Below, in pieces: positions 1-17,226 of a DNA stretch of 64,000 bases. The number at the start of each line of letters is the position of its first letter. Within the stretch, counting starts at the first letter, position 1. Both the position numbers and the translations under genes were made by a program. The notes beneath the pieces are model-generated. The model did not search any database. It was not told the DNA's origin and worked only from the letters and a program-made list of their open reading frames with translations. The stretch is from Sarcomyxa edulis (Eukaryota; Basidiomycota; Agaricomycetes; Agaricales; Mycenaceae). The DNA lies in the NCBI GenBank assembly GCA_009761415.1, contig QUOL01000017.1:62001-126000 (forward strand). The letters run 5' to 3'.

Positions 1-699
1 GACATATACCCCAGGTCAAATTCTGGTAAACCATTTTTCGTGATTTGGTCATTAATCGCGATACCGACGGTAACGATTTTGATATCGAATATGGGGGATA
101 CGGTGGTGGGGTGGTTGAGGGAAGGGACATTGTGGTTGGGGCAAATGACGATACTCCCGGAGAGGGCCAACGATGGAAGTTTGACTATCAAGGGGCCGAA
201 GACCGTGCAGGAGGCTGCGAGGAAAGAGGAGGAAAGGGAGGATGCGGAAGAGGAGCAGGAAGAGAGGAATCATGATGGGGAGGAAGGGAGTAGCGCGCAA
301 GGTCTCGGAAGGGACGTGGAAATCTTGGGAGAAGCTGTTGAGAAAGCAGAGGAGGATCAAGGCAGGCAGAGTGGATTGCCGGCGCGGATCGCAAAAGAGA
401 TTGCAGGGTTGGCAGGAAATGTGGGGATGAAACCACCGGTGAAGTACACCTGGGAACAGTGGGTTGGATGGCTAGTATTGCTTGACGAAAAGGATGGGAG
501 CAGGAAAGACAAAGAGAAGGAGACGGAGAAGACAAAGGAGACTGCCGAAGACGAAGAATGGACTTGGTCTTGGCTAGGAGACGACGGACCGTTGTTCAGC
601 ACGGTCAGTGAGACGGAATGGATTCTTGGAAGACTGTGTAAACGTCTAGAAAAAGTCTTACAGCATGAAATCGAAGGCGCGAGCACTAGTAATGGATGA
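1..699 (+). CDS. TOK1: TOK1-type outward-rectifying potassium channel, 3' end only
   Basis: The frame is open from base 1 and ends with a stop at 697-699. The first residues read GDIYPRSNSGKPFF, which is the stretch just after a K+ channel selectivity filter, followed by a membrane helix ending ILISNMGDTV, which I recognise from the second pore domain of fungal TOK1 channels. The rest (about 190 residues) is a cytoplasmic tail with a long Glu/Lys-rich, probably coiled section and a conserved-looking end (DGPLFSTVSETEW). TOK1 channels carry eight membrane helices and two pores and release K+ at the plasma membrane. The N-terminal part, including the first pore, lies outside the window. The gene runs towards the minus-strand SDR gene that ends at 987. 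Confidence 0.85.
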   Translation, partial: DIYPRSNSGKPFFVIWSLIAIPTVTILISNMGDTVVGWLREGTLWLGQMTILPERANDGSLTIKGPKTVQEAARKEEEREDAEEEQEERNHDGEEGSSAQGLGRDVEILGEAVEKAEEDQGRQSGLPARIAKEIAGLAGNVGMKPPVKYTWEQWVGWLVLLDEKDGSRKDKEKETEKTKETAEDEEWTWSWLGDDGPLFSTVSETEWILGRLCKRLEKVLQHEIEGASTSNG

Positions 700-986
700 A
701 AACCCTTTTTCTGAAGACTATCATCGCATTGGTGGGGACTTGGTTTTGACTTCTGTCTGTTCTCATCGAGTGACGTCTTCTGAAAATCTTTGTGAGTGAC
801 TTCAACTTCATAGAACTACGATAGAAAGATACAGAAAGGCACGACCGAGTCGTGTATACAATCTAAAAAAACACTCGAAGGCTGATCAGATTAAGAAATG
901 AGAAAGGTAAAATGAGAACAAGGGAGAAGAAATAACTCTTTCCCAAGAGCTCCTCGGTCTCATTCGACCCCACCTCGGAATGAGTA

Positions 987-2186
987 TCACTCATCTATAC
1001 CAACTCCTCTCACAACATCCTTCCAATCCTCCAAAACACCCAGGACCTTCGCGCACTTATTCCTGACATCTGCATCCGCATCCTCTCCCAGCACCAAATA
1101 CAACGGCATATTCCTCCCCTTAGCCCTCCCCTCTCCCTTCACGACGTCGACGATAGCCTCAACAGCCTTATTCGGGTCGCCTTTCTCCGTTCCCGATATC
1201 GACGCAAAACGTTTAACGGCAGTAGTACGTGCTATCTCGTAATCGTGGATGGGACTGGATTCATCAAATGAATGACCGTAGATGCCTTCCGTGGAGAAAG
1301 ACCCGGGTTCTACAAGGAGTACGCGGATTCCGAAGGGCGAGACCTCAACAGAGAGTGTTTCGCTGAGAGCTATTGAGCGCCAGTAGGTTGGCGTTATTGT
1401 TATCTGATGCACGGTGGAAAATTCGACTCACCACGAACGGCTGCTTTTGAAGCTGCGTAGAAACCTTGTACAAGTATAGATGAGATATATGTAGTTATTT
1501 ATTCAGGGTATATTGGGAACGGGAACTCACCCAGTCCCTTATTGCACAGAAAGCATATACATAGGAATGAACCGATTTAGATGATCTGATCAATGAAATC
1601 AAAGGTGGGGTGAGTGGGCTCACCGTGATTTCAGGCCTCCAAGCGGATCGGCTACCAATATTCACTATCGTTCCCGATCTCTGAGCACGAAGGTGAGGTA
1701 GGACAGCTGTGGTCACGTCCATCAATCCAAACACATTGATATCGAATTGATTTCGCAATCGCTGGGTGCTATGGGATCCATGCGGTTAGAACGAAACACG
1801 AAACAGATGGTAGAACATGTGCGTACCCTCCTTCCTCCAGGATCCCAGGTAAACCACAGCCTGCATTATTGACGAGGACATCTATACGACCCCAGATTGT
1901 CGCAGCTTCATCTACTTTCTTCTTGATAGACTCGAGTCCTTCTGTAACATCTAATTGGACTAATCGTAGATTCTCTGACTTGATCTCTTGCAGCTTTTCA
2001 AGGCTACGAGCGGTCGCGATAACACGGTCGCCACGAGATAAGGCCGAATTAATGAAACGGCGTCCGAAACCGGAAGAGGTTCCTACCAATGAGATGGCAA
2101 AGGTTAGCGCATGGATTTGTAAGTCTGAAGGGGGCCGAACCAGTGATAAGCCACACCAAGGGTTGTTTTTCGGTCTGTTCTTGCAT
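987..2186 (-). CDS. Short-chain dehydrogenase/reductase (SDR-A)
   Basis: Six exons by my reading: 2186-2141 or so, 2082-1828, 1768-1624, 1537-1531, 1464-about 1430, and 1369-987. The spliced protein has the Rossmann motif ITGTSSGFGRR near residue 16, the NNAG motif (VLVNNAGCGLPG), the catalytic YAASK motif, and the region SVEVSPFGIRVLLVEPG that shapes the cofactor pocket. It should be a cytosolic NAD(P)-dependent oxidoreductase of the classical SDR type; the substrate cannot be told. Exon 4 is only 7 nt (GGACTGG) and is needed to keep Ile-Thr-Gly-Leu-Gly-Phe-Tyr in frame before YAASK. SDR-B at 13820-15005 has the same exon pattern, so the two are duplicates. The start chosen is the ATG at 2184-2186, directly before the Rossmann motif. 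Confidence 0.85.
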
Positions 2187-2980
2187 CCTGTGATTCGAGC
2201 GTTCCTCCCAAGCAGGGATTGTCAAAGTCCTTGATGGATTTGGACTCGGAAGTCGAAGAGCCCGGAGGGTGCCAAGTATGCACCTGATCACAGTTACCTG
2301 TGGGACGCAAGAGGTCATTTATGGACTAGTTACCGGGGTTCAGCCTGTGAAGACTCATGTCGTTGGGTGTTTGGCCTTCATGTCGTCGTCGTCGTGCTTG
2401 GGAGGGGGCCGTACTCGTATCAGCTCGTATCACGAGCGTGGGACAAGACATTCAGAAACTGCAATGTAACGTTAACGGCGGCCAGGATGCACGTTTGCAG
2501 GAATCATTAGTAAAGCTGTAACTTATCTGGTAGCCAATTTTACTAGGTTTATTCCGAGTCGACCGAGTCGATTCGATTGAGCCTGAGTGTTGCGGCCGTG
2601 AAAACCGAACTCGGTCAATGAAAAATCAATGGTGAGGATAACACAACCCACTAGGATGACTAGCCATGACTATGAATCTCTTAGAAGGGTCAGTAACATC
2701 AAGGGTACGATGACTATAAAGTCTCGTCGAAGCTAGCCCTCAGCCAAGCAAGCTATCCATGGCATGATCTTCCAATCCTCGCCTGATTTGGTAACTCCCC
2801 AAATAAATTTCCTATGGCCCCCTATGCGGCCGCCGCTCGCTTCCTCCGATCTAATCCACTGCAAAAGCCTTATTCAGATGTAAAAAAACTCATAAAAGCC
2901 TTTCAAATACCCCAGTGCATCCTGCGACGACCCACCGAGCTCGAGCATTCATCGCTGCCAACAAGCTTCTATTGGCCACT
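2187..2980. promoter_or_regulatory. Divergent promoter region of SDR-A and the MFS gene
   Basis: No coding signal. SDR-A is read leftwards and the MFS gene rightwards, so about 790 bp serve both. A TATA-like CATAAAAG lies at 2891-2898, about 85 bp before the preferred MFS start; a second TATA-like ACTATAAAG lies near 2710-2718. Placement is by eye only. Confidence 0.4.
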
Positions 2981-4714
2981 ATGTCGACCGCCCCTGAGAC
3001 AGCCAGGTCCAGCATCAGCACAGCCGTACCCACACCTAACGAACCATCAATAATCTCTCACGTCGACGGTGAGAAGCATACTCAAGACCAGTTTAGCTTA
3101 CCGTCCCGCCAGGTTCCGGTTTCTACTCCACCTACAAGATTGTCCAACCATGAACACGAACCCCACCACGCTGATATCCATTTCGATACCGCTACTGTCG
3201 CTTCTTCCACGAATATGACAAGCCTATCTCCCCTTCACGAAGTCGCTTTCGTAGCTGTCATCAGCGCATCTCAGCTTTTAACACAAGCCGGTCTCGGTCA
3301 ATGCATTGCACCCCTCCACATAATTGGTGAGAGTCTCGGCACTTCCTCGCCAGCGCAGCTCTCCTGGTACGCAGCCGCCTACTCGCTCACCGTCGGCACT
3401 TTTATTCTCCCCTCTGGCCGTCTGGGCGATGTGTACGGTCATAGGAATATCTTCCTGATCGGGTGGTTCTGGTATAGTTTGTGGAGTCTCCTGGCAGGGT
3501 TCAGCGTGTATGTTCAACGGGGTACGGGCCAAGGGAGTATCTACTTCGATGTTATGCGGGCGATGCAGGGTATCGGTCCAGCCCTCCTGCTCCCCAATGG
3601 GTTGGCCATTCTAGGACGAACGTATGAGCCAGGTCCAAGGAAAGACATGGTGTTCAGTCTTTTCGGAGCCACTGCCCCTAGCGGCTTCGTCATCGGTGCC
3701 GTTTTCTCCAGTCTCTTGTCCGAAAGGGCGTGGTGGCCATGGGCCTATTGGATCATGGCTATCGTCAATGCAGCACTCCTCGTCCTCAGCTACTTCATTA
3801 TCCCCAAAGCCGGCCACCGAGAGTTTAGACGCACCATGTCACGAGGCGGGTTGGGCTGGAAAGCACGATGGAACCAGCTCGATATGAACGGGATGATCAC
3901 AGGGGTGATCGGGCTTGTCCTCATCAATTTCGCTTGGAATCAAGGTCCCGTTGTTGGTTGGACGGTGCCATACACATACGCACTCCTCATCGTTGGTGTC
4001 CTATTCATCGTCTTCTTCCTCTACGTCGAACGTATAGCCCCCAATCCCCTCATTCCGCGCGACGCGTTAAACACTACCACCCTCTTCGTTATTGGATGCA
4101 TGGCAGCTGGATGGTCGTCCTTCGGTATTTGGGTATTCTACTTCTGGCAGATCATCGAAGTCATACGAGACGGCACCCCATTGCTCGGAACGGCGTACAT
4201 GACACCAGTATGTATATCAGGCCTCTGTGCTGCCCTCGCCACCGGCTTCCTATTGAGCAAGATTGGACCAGCGTGGATCATGCTCTGCTCTATGTGCATG
4301 TTCTGCGTCGGAACGATCCTCGTCGCCACCGCTCCCGTCGGGCAAATTTACTGGGCCCAGCTCTTCGTCAGTACCATCCTCATGCCTTGGGGCATGGACA
4401 TGTCCTTCCCATCCGCTACCATCATCCTCAGTAACGCCGTCAGTCGTGAACATCAGGGAAGTGCGGCTAGTTTGGTCAACACGGTGGTGAATTATTCTGT
4501 GTCGATTGGATTGGGCTTTGCTGGGACAGTGGAGACGAGGCTCAACCATGGTGGATTGGATGTCTTGCGAGGGTATAGGAGTGCGTTGTACCTGGGGATT
4601 GGGCTTTCGGGGTTGGGTGTTGGGATTGCGACGATGTTCGCGGCGACTCATCGTCACATTCAAATCGAGAAAGAGTCAGATGAGGATCAGTCGAGCTCGG
4701 AGGAAAAAGCTTAA
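2981..4714 (+). CDS. Major facilitator superfamily drug exporter (DHA2-like)
   Basis: Intronless, 577 residues from the ATG at 2981. An in-frame ATG at 2915 would add 22 residues, but a TATA-like site at 2891-2898 is so close that transcription probably begins after it. A hydrophilic N-terminus of about 85 residues is followed by many hydrophobic segments, probably 12-14 helices. GRLGDVYGHRNIFLIG is the MFS motif A loop between helices 2 and 3. The opening helix region (VAVISASQLLTQAGLGQ) resembles fungal aminotriazole-resistance-type exporters, which move small toxic molecules out across the plasma membrane by proton antiport. The tail is acidic and Ser-rich. It lies between two SDR genes, together with an ABC exporter, which fits a detoxification role (inference). 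Confidence 0.88.
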   Translation: MSTAPETARSSISTAVPTPNEPSIISHVDGEKHTQDQFSLPSRQVPVSTPPTRLSNHEHEPHHADIHFDTATVASSTNMTSLSPLHEVAFVAVISASQLLTQAGLGQCIAPLHIIGESLGTSSPAQLSWYAAAYSLTVGTFILPSGRLGDVYGHRNIFLIGWFWYSLWSLLAGFSVYVQRGTGQGSIYFDVMRAMQGIGPALLLPNGLAILGRTYEPGPRKDMVFSLFGATAPSGFVIGAVFSSLLSERAWWPWAYWIMAIVNAALLVLSYFIIPKAGHREFRRTMSRGGLGWKARWNQLDMNGMITGVIGLVLINFAWNQGPVVGWTVPYTYALLIVGVLFIVFFLYVERIAPNPLIPRDALNTTTLFVIGCMAAGWSSFGIWVFYFWQIIEVIRDGTPLLGTAYMTPVCISGLCAALATGFLLSKIGPAWIMLCSMCMFCVGTILVATAPVGQIYWAQLFVSTILMPWGMDMSFPSATIILSNAVSREHQGSAASLVNTVVNYSVSIGLGFAGTVETRLNHGGLDVLRGYRSALYLGIGLSGLGVGIATMFAATHRHIQIEKESDEDQSSSEEKA

Positions 4715-5447
4715 AAGTACGAACCGTTTCCTCGTATCTTTTCTTCATTTCTTAGTCTTGGTTTCTGCACAGACAGTCGAACGCGTACGCGAAGTCGAAG
4801 CTGTGGTTCTTGAAAGTATACGCGAATGTATCATACTAATTTTCTCTCGACCTGCATCTGTTACTCTATACATACAACATCATCATAGACTAGAATCTTA
4901 CAATTACTTGTTCATACTATGTAGGACTTCTACTAGTATACGTCGCTACTCATTTATGGAATTTGACGACAGTTGACGACTTCGCACGAGCAGAACCGTG
5001 AGTCGTCCAGGTCTTGAAGACAGAAAATTATTGAGCAATTCAACAGCTCGCAACGATTTAGCACCAATCCTAGAGCTACTCTTGGATTGGAGATCGAGCC
5101 ACCATTGGCAGGAGGAAGGCCTCCGGGACACAGTGGCGAGCCGACGGCAATATAAATTCGGCTGAGCGTACTTTCTCAAGCTCCGCTCACTCTCCGCGAC
5201 GAAGCCTCACGAGATTCTTCTTTTCTTCTTATATCATGTTGAACTTGCGCCACACACTCACTTTAAAAGTCGGACGTAGATCGGTCGTAGGTCCACAAAA
5301 TCCGTAGGCTGATCGTCGGTCTCATCACCGAGTAAACGACGCGAAAAAATCGCGAAAAAGTCGCGACGCCTGTAGTCGCCGATTTGTTGAGGCGTACGTT
5401 TCGTATCTGATTTTCTACCAGGTTGCCACCCGTGAACGGACGAAACC
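4715..5447. other. Intergenic, no gene seen
   Basis: About 730 bp after the MFS stop and before the unknown gene at 5448. Open frames here are short and have no family resemblance or paired splice signals. The last 200 bp are rich in CG-containing words (tcgcgaaaaagtcgcgacg) and probably hold the promoter of the next gene. Confidence 0.5.
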
Positions 5448-6656
5448 ATGTCTAGTGTCGACATGGTCGTCACTATCCGGTACAGTTCAACCAAGACTAC
5501 TCATCTACTTGATCTCCCCCTGAAGGAGATGGCGGACATCCTACGAGCCGATCTGGACTTTCTTAAACTCCCTCACCCACCTGTGGATAACATCGTGGGC
5601 CCCGCGGTAGACTCTAACATAACGTTTTGGTGGACCACCAAAAAAAATTCCGTGGGTAATCTACTTATGTGTGCTGGCATCGATGATATGTATGACGGTT
5701 CGGTGTCAGCTTGTATACAAAAGGATCTCGTATGCACGGATCACAACCAAACTGAAAGCGGCATGTTCCATGTGAGTCTTGAGTGTCTCGTATTCTTGGG
5801 CTTGAGCTTATACGCATCTAGAGACTCCATCACCATAGAAGAAAGGTGAAGCCCTGTTTCTCAGTTCATTACGAATGGCTCATTAATGTCTGTTTCGCAG
5901 GAAATCGGGTTCGCAGAAAAAACCAACCGAAATCCTGAAAATACCTAATGCTCAGCGTATGGCCCATCCATACTATCAGTCGCGCAATAAGAAATGGGTT
6001 CGAGAGCCCTCTCCAGCACGACCTCCTGCATCGGAATTATGTTCCAATCAAGTCTCTCCTTCAGGCCCGGCGTTGAGGAACGAACGAGGGCCCGAACTAT
6101 CGACAACCGATGCCAATTGTGCCAGCTCGATTGTAAGCCCTACGTCTGGTTTTTCGCAGTGACAAGTTTGTGATCAAATTCGTGCATAGGCTCCAAAAGC
6201 GTTTTCTCGACATTCTATAGATAGCAGTACGCCGAAGGCGAGCCTGTCATCTGAAATGGTCATTGAAAGCACGACGTCCACTACGCAGTCTGTACCTCAG
6301 CTCACACGGGAACTATGGGATACTCGACGACAAATAGCAGCAGCAGCAGCTAGGGAAACATATATCTCCGACTGTATCAAGCAACTCGATAGATCGTCTA
6401 AATCTAATCCCAATTCTGATACGCATAACGGTGTGTCTCTTGTTCTCCATCCTTTGTGCCACAGACCAAACCCTTTTGATTGTTCATTTTAGATGTCGGG
6501 TCTCTTCTGATGGTTGCAGAAACGGCACTAGTTGCTGAAAGACAGAGACGGAAGGAGATAGAGATTGTTCTAGAGGACGTGCGTCGCGAATGTCGCGAGC
6601 CCACCGTTGTCCCGAGATTATTAGAGGCACTGGGACGGTTGCCTATGACCAATTAA
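5448..6656 (+). CDS. Unknown protein, four exons, 344 residues
   Basis: Model: 5448-5845, 5901-6132, 6190-6430, 6493-6656. All three introns are 56-62 bp with GT-AG ends, and the joined frame (1035 nt) stays open to the TAA at 6654-6656. I recognise no domain. The first 130 residues look globular (TIRYSSTKTTHLLDLPL at the start, with a Trp-Trp pair near residue 62). The middle is basic and Pro/Ser-rich (KKPTEILKIPNAQRMAHPYY). The last 110 residues are charged and probably helical (RQIAAAAARETYISDCIKQL; ERQRRKEIEIVLEDVRREC), suggesting a coiled coil. A protein-protein interaction role is possible, but no function can be given. Confidence 0.6.
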
Positions 6657-7238
6657 TGTTCCTAAAGGCTTATGACCATTGTACACGCTGAGTACCATTA
6701 CCAAGAAAACTCCACCAATACTTACTATGAATTCTAGTCTGTCGATCTTGTGGAAGTGATTACCATCTACTGCGGCATATACATATTATCAGGCCAAACG
6801 TAGACGGCAGTCTTGTCTCCTTGATTGACGCTGGCACAAGCGCTCAAGACGAACTCTAGAAGATTTAAATGGAGACCGGCTCATGCCGCGTACATTCGGC
6901 TGACGAGGCCTCGATTTACAATCCGAGCACCGTGATTGGTCGAGATTACCTAAGTTCGACTCCCGACCGCGTCATCCTCTCGGTGTGCTCTGTGCACCAA
7001 AATACCATATCCACGAATATCCTAAAGCTGACACGATGCATACGACAGCATAACCCAGGGCTAGAAACTAACATACAGCGTAGGCCTACGTGTCCCCGTC
7101 GGCTTCTCCGACTTCATTTATACCTTCCAGATTGTAAAACATCATTGGGATTGGGACAACCCCTGACTTACCCCTGACACAACTTCAGCACTTATAGCTT
7201 GATATCTATCTTGAAGCTAACGATTCGGGCCAGATACC
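6657..7238. other. Intergenic, no gene seen
   Basis: About 580 bp between the unknown gene and the ABC transporter. A stretch near 6907-6975 with a TTCGACTCCCGACC word was checked as a possible tRNA and rejected. The end of the interval presumably carries the ABC transporter promoter. Confidence 0.5.
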
Positions 7239-13656
<6,418 letters not shown>

Positions 13657-13819
13657 TGACAGGGACGATCAAGAGTTCAAATTCTTAACTAGGCTATATA
13701 ATTCTATGAGGGTACGATGGTTGAATGTTGTATATAGAGACGACTGTTAATGGTATCGTCTACGACGTGGATACCCCCACTTGATCTTCTATTGACGGCT
13801 AGCTGCAGTACGACATCTA

Positions 13820-15005
13820 CTAGTCAAAACTGACCCCACAGGTGATATCGTGCCAATCATCCAGTGTGTCCAAAACCTTCTTGATCTTGGTTTGTATATC
13901 AGTCTCAGCATCGGTTCCCAAGAAAAGATAGGGCGGCAGATCTCTTCCATTGGCCACACCTTCTCCCCTTACGACATCTACAACTGCAACCATAGCTTTG
14001 TAGGGGTCACCCTTCTCCGTCCCAGGTATACGAGGATATTGATCGACACAAGCATCGTGCATAGCCGTATAATCGGAGATTCGATTGTCTTCATAAAGAT
14101 GTACGGATTTTCCCTCGGTGCGAAAACCTCCCGGCTCAACTAGAAGAACCTTAATACCCAGTGGCGCAAGTTCGACGGAAAGGGCTCCACTCGCCGCTAT
14201 AGACAAAAGACCAATTAGCCTGTTTGAATGTGGCAGTCAGAATGTGTGAAAGATAGGACTCACCTTGAAGCGCCGCCTTAGACGCAGAATAGGGTCCTGA
14301 CGATATAGTTGTAGCATATTCATCGAAAGTAAGTATGAAATATTACATACCCAAGCCCTGAATGCGAACCACAAGTAAGTATGATATTCAAGTTATAGAA
14401 TATGTATATATACCGGAAGTTCAGGCCTCCATGCTGATCGACTGCCCACCATGACTATGAGCCCTGCCTTCCGTTGTCTCATGTATGGCAAAACAGAGTT
14501 CGTGACATCCATCTGACCGAAAAATGTGATATCCATCTGTTGTCTCATCAAGTCACTCCTTCGTACCACGAGAAGTTAGAATCAGTAAGGAACAGTCGTA
14601 TTCACGTCGACTTCGAGAGTGGGTTTGCGGGATGCACGACTCACCCTCCCTCTTCCAATAGCCCCAGTCGACCCACTCCTGCATTGTTGACCAAAACATC
14701 AATACGTCCCCAAAAAGCCACAGCTTGGGCTATCTTCTTGTTCAGAGAATCTATACCTTCAGTGACGTCGAGTTGGAGAAACCTCAGACTATCAGACTCT
14801 TCTCGATCGTTTAACTTATCTAAAGACCGAGCAGTAGCGATGACCCGGTCCCCTCGCGATAAGGCTGCAGTGACAAGACGGCTACCGAAGCCTGAGTTGC
14901 ATCCTGTTGGAGAATATATGAGAGTCAAGACGGATATACGTAGTCTTAGTAGAGAAACGTACCGGTGATGAGCCAGACTCGTACAGTAGCAGGTTCGCTA
15001 GCCAT
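13820..15005 (-). CDS. Short-chain dehydrogenase/reductase (SDR-B), paralogue of SDR-A
   Basis: Exons: 15005-14963, 14903-14645, 14555-14414, 14357-14351, 14296-14264, 14196-13820. It starts MASEPATVRVWLITG. The Rossmann motif reads TGCNSGFGSR, with Cys where many family members have Thr or Ala. NNAG is present (VLVNNAGVGRLG) and the active site reads YSASK. The second half (SVELAPLGIKVLLVEPGGF) closely follows SDR-A. The 7-nt fourth exon (GGCTTGG) sits at the same codon position as the 7-nt exon of SDR-A. It is an NAD(P)-dependent oxidoreductase of unknown substrate, lying tail-to-tail with the ABC transporter, 163 bp apart. Its start faces the CACTA-like element. Confidence 0.85.
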
Positions 15006-15238
15006 AAAGATTCAACTGTGATCAGTCCGGAGAGATATGTTGCACACGATACCGTTCAGAAGAACAGAGAACGGCCCGATAGACCGTTCAATCTTTGGGT
15101 TCAGGAGATATACTTCCGTATTGTAGTCACGGGAGACACGCGCGGTACCTGAAGTTGTTCTGACCAAGAAAAAAACTTCAGTATGACTTACGGGGCCATC
15201 ACTGTGCGCTTCAGACGGAGTGAAAACCTACCGGTAAA

Positions 15239-15423
15239 GGGTGATTTCCCTCGTTCACCCAGATTCGAGTGAAAAAAGGGTGAATAAAAATGAGGAAATT
15301 AGAGGGTGAAAGCGACGGTCTTTATCACCCTATATGATCACCCGTTCTCCGGGGGAGCTTCACTTTAAGCAATGAGGGACTTAGAGCTACTTCGTTGATC
15401 GAATTAGATGGAAAAGTTCACCC
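15239..15423. repeat. Left sub-terminal TCACCC/GGGTGA repeats of the CACTA-like element
   Basis: Seven exact copies of TCACCC or its complement in 185 bp (15239, 15255, 15278, 15304, 15325, 15338, 15418). They occur in both orientations and irregularly spaced, as expected of transposase-binding sub-terminal repeats. Confidence 0.7.
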
Positions 15424-15478
15424 GGTCAACGGGGTCAGTTCACTCGTGAATTGCGCTAACTTCAGAATACGAAATTGA

Positions 15479-16925
15479 CTAATTTTCAGCATCGTTAGTG
15501 ATAAATACAGCCCGTACTAGTTTTCCACTGCGATCAATGAGAGTCCACCCGCGATTTTCCATGTTAGATATACGACCCACTACACATTGCACACAGGTCA
15601 TGTCAACCACTTCCAGCCTACCTAGACGTGAGAATTGATGCATATCGAGAGGCTCATCACTGGTAACAATGCAAGTTCGAATTGCCGCTAGAATGAGAGT
15701 CGACGGCGAGTTGAGCTTGAATTTGCGAAAGGCTGGCAGGTGAATGACGAAGATACGTTGTAATTGGCCATAGAATGTTTGCAATTCGAAATCGGGTTCA
15801 GCGTGTCGATTGTTAGCATGTCTATCGACAAGCATTTCGTACTGTATATAGTGCAAAAGTGAATAATACAAGAGAATGAGGGGAATGCTGATGAAGGCGT
15901 ACCCGAACAAAGGTCGTGTCACGACAGTCATCAGTGTCGACAGACAGCGCTGAAGCGCTCATAGTATCCCCGCCATCTAGACGTTGTACCTTTCCCCACT
16001 GGTCCACCGAGGCCTTCTTCATGAGCTGTCGGACTGCTGTCATACTTTGGTCGAATCGCGTAGATAGAGAAATGATGATTTTCTCGAACAACGACGGCTC
16101 AGGCGGTTCGCTGGAACGCGGTGGCAGTAAAGCACATGTAGGGTCTATGAATAAGGTGTCAGTTGATAGAGACAAGCAGAGAGTTTTGGAATACGCACAT
16201 GCCGGATCCGTGAAGCGTCCTCGAATAGGTCCTGTGGTAAGATCTAGTGATAGCTCTTCCGTGAGATCGTATCGTAGCTTGATTTGTGTGAGTTGAGCTA
16301 TTTCGGTAACACGTCTATCAATGCTCGCCCAAGGAAAACGTCGACTCTTAACAGCTGACGCGATTGTTCCGCAATACCGCTCGATGGGAAATGCCCAGGC
16401 TGCCCATACCGGACCAGTTGCCTCGATGCTATCAGCAATATGAAGTAGTGCATGGATTGTGAGGGGGCAGGCAGAGAGACGGTCATTTGAGTGCTGATAA
16501 TAGATTCTAAATAGAGGGGATAATAAGAATTTGGTCTGCGAGTTGTCTCATCATCGTACCTTTCATAGTCTTGTACCCACTTTATAAACCCGCTTCGTAT
16601 GGTCTGGATTTCGTCGGAGGTAATCTCGAATTGGAGACATAGATTAAGAAGTCTCACAAGGCGAATGAAGTGGTCGTAATATTTCTGATGTTTAAATTGC
16701 TGGCGAAGGAGAACAGGTCCGATGTATTGCGTCCAAAACGAACGAACCTCGGCAGAGCAAGAACCTACTTTCGCAATATTGGGAGGTCGCGCACCAAAGA
16801 CGTACGGAACGGTAGATCCCGTTTTGGCTGTCGCGGCGCCGATAGCATCCCAAACAGTTTTGGAGAGGTGGTATTCCTCAACCCCCTCATCGAGACCTTT
16901 ATCAATCAGTCGTGGCTATGTTGCT
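15479..16925 (-). pseudogene. C-terminal fragment of a Tnp2/CACTA-type transposase
   Basis: On the minus strand the frame reads EYHLSKTVWDAIGAATAKTG, then FWTQYIGPVLL and RLVRLLNLCLQFEITSDEI, then after splicing WGKVQRLDGGDTMSASAL, YEMLVDRHANNRH and FYGQLQRIFVIHLPAF, ending FITNDAEN at 15479. I know this string of motifs from the C-terminal half of Tnp2-like transposases in Agaricomycetes. The Tnp2 DDE core upstream is absent: minus-strand similarity stops near 16925, where a plus-strand open tail begins. At least one segment (about 16300-16500) has lost part of the expected coding sequence, so I treat the gene as broken. Confidence 0.7.
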
Positions 16926-17174
16926 GTTGACAAGAGTAAACGTAAGGACGACATCCGCAGGAAAGCGACTGAAAAGCGAGCAGCACGTACGGGCATCAAG
17001 AAGACGTCAAAGTCGAAGGCATCAGTGGCGGGCAGTTCGACCAGACAAGTTAACAAAGGCAAACAAGCCCAGACCAACGATGATGACGACTCGGACGACT
17101 CGGACGACGACGACGGCAACCTGGAATACAGTGATGTCAACGAGAAAAACGGGTCGGATATGGAAGAGGACTGA
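16905..17174 (+). pseudogene. Orphan 3' end of a plus-strand coding sequence inside the element
   Basis: An open frame ends at 17172-17174 with a strongly biased tail: Lys/Arg-rich (KSKRKDDIRRKATEKRAAR), then a run of Asp/Ser and MEED. Amino-acid bias of this kind is common at the C-terminus of nuclear fungal proteins. No start or N-terminus exists; upstream the same strand is antisense to the transposase fragment. The simplest reading is that a deletion joined the 3' end of a second element gene, or a captured host gene, to the transposase remnant. Function unknown. Confidence 0.4.
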
Positions 17175-17226
17175 GCGGAATGTCATCAATATTGGGTTGA
17201 ATTTTATCTTATACTCTGGTCGACAA

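Noticed and set aside
6907..6980. Possible tRNA with a TTCGACTCC T-loop and 6 of 7 acceptor pairs
   Set aside because: D-loop lacks GG, the anticodon stem does not form and the T-stem does not pair.
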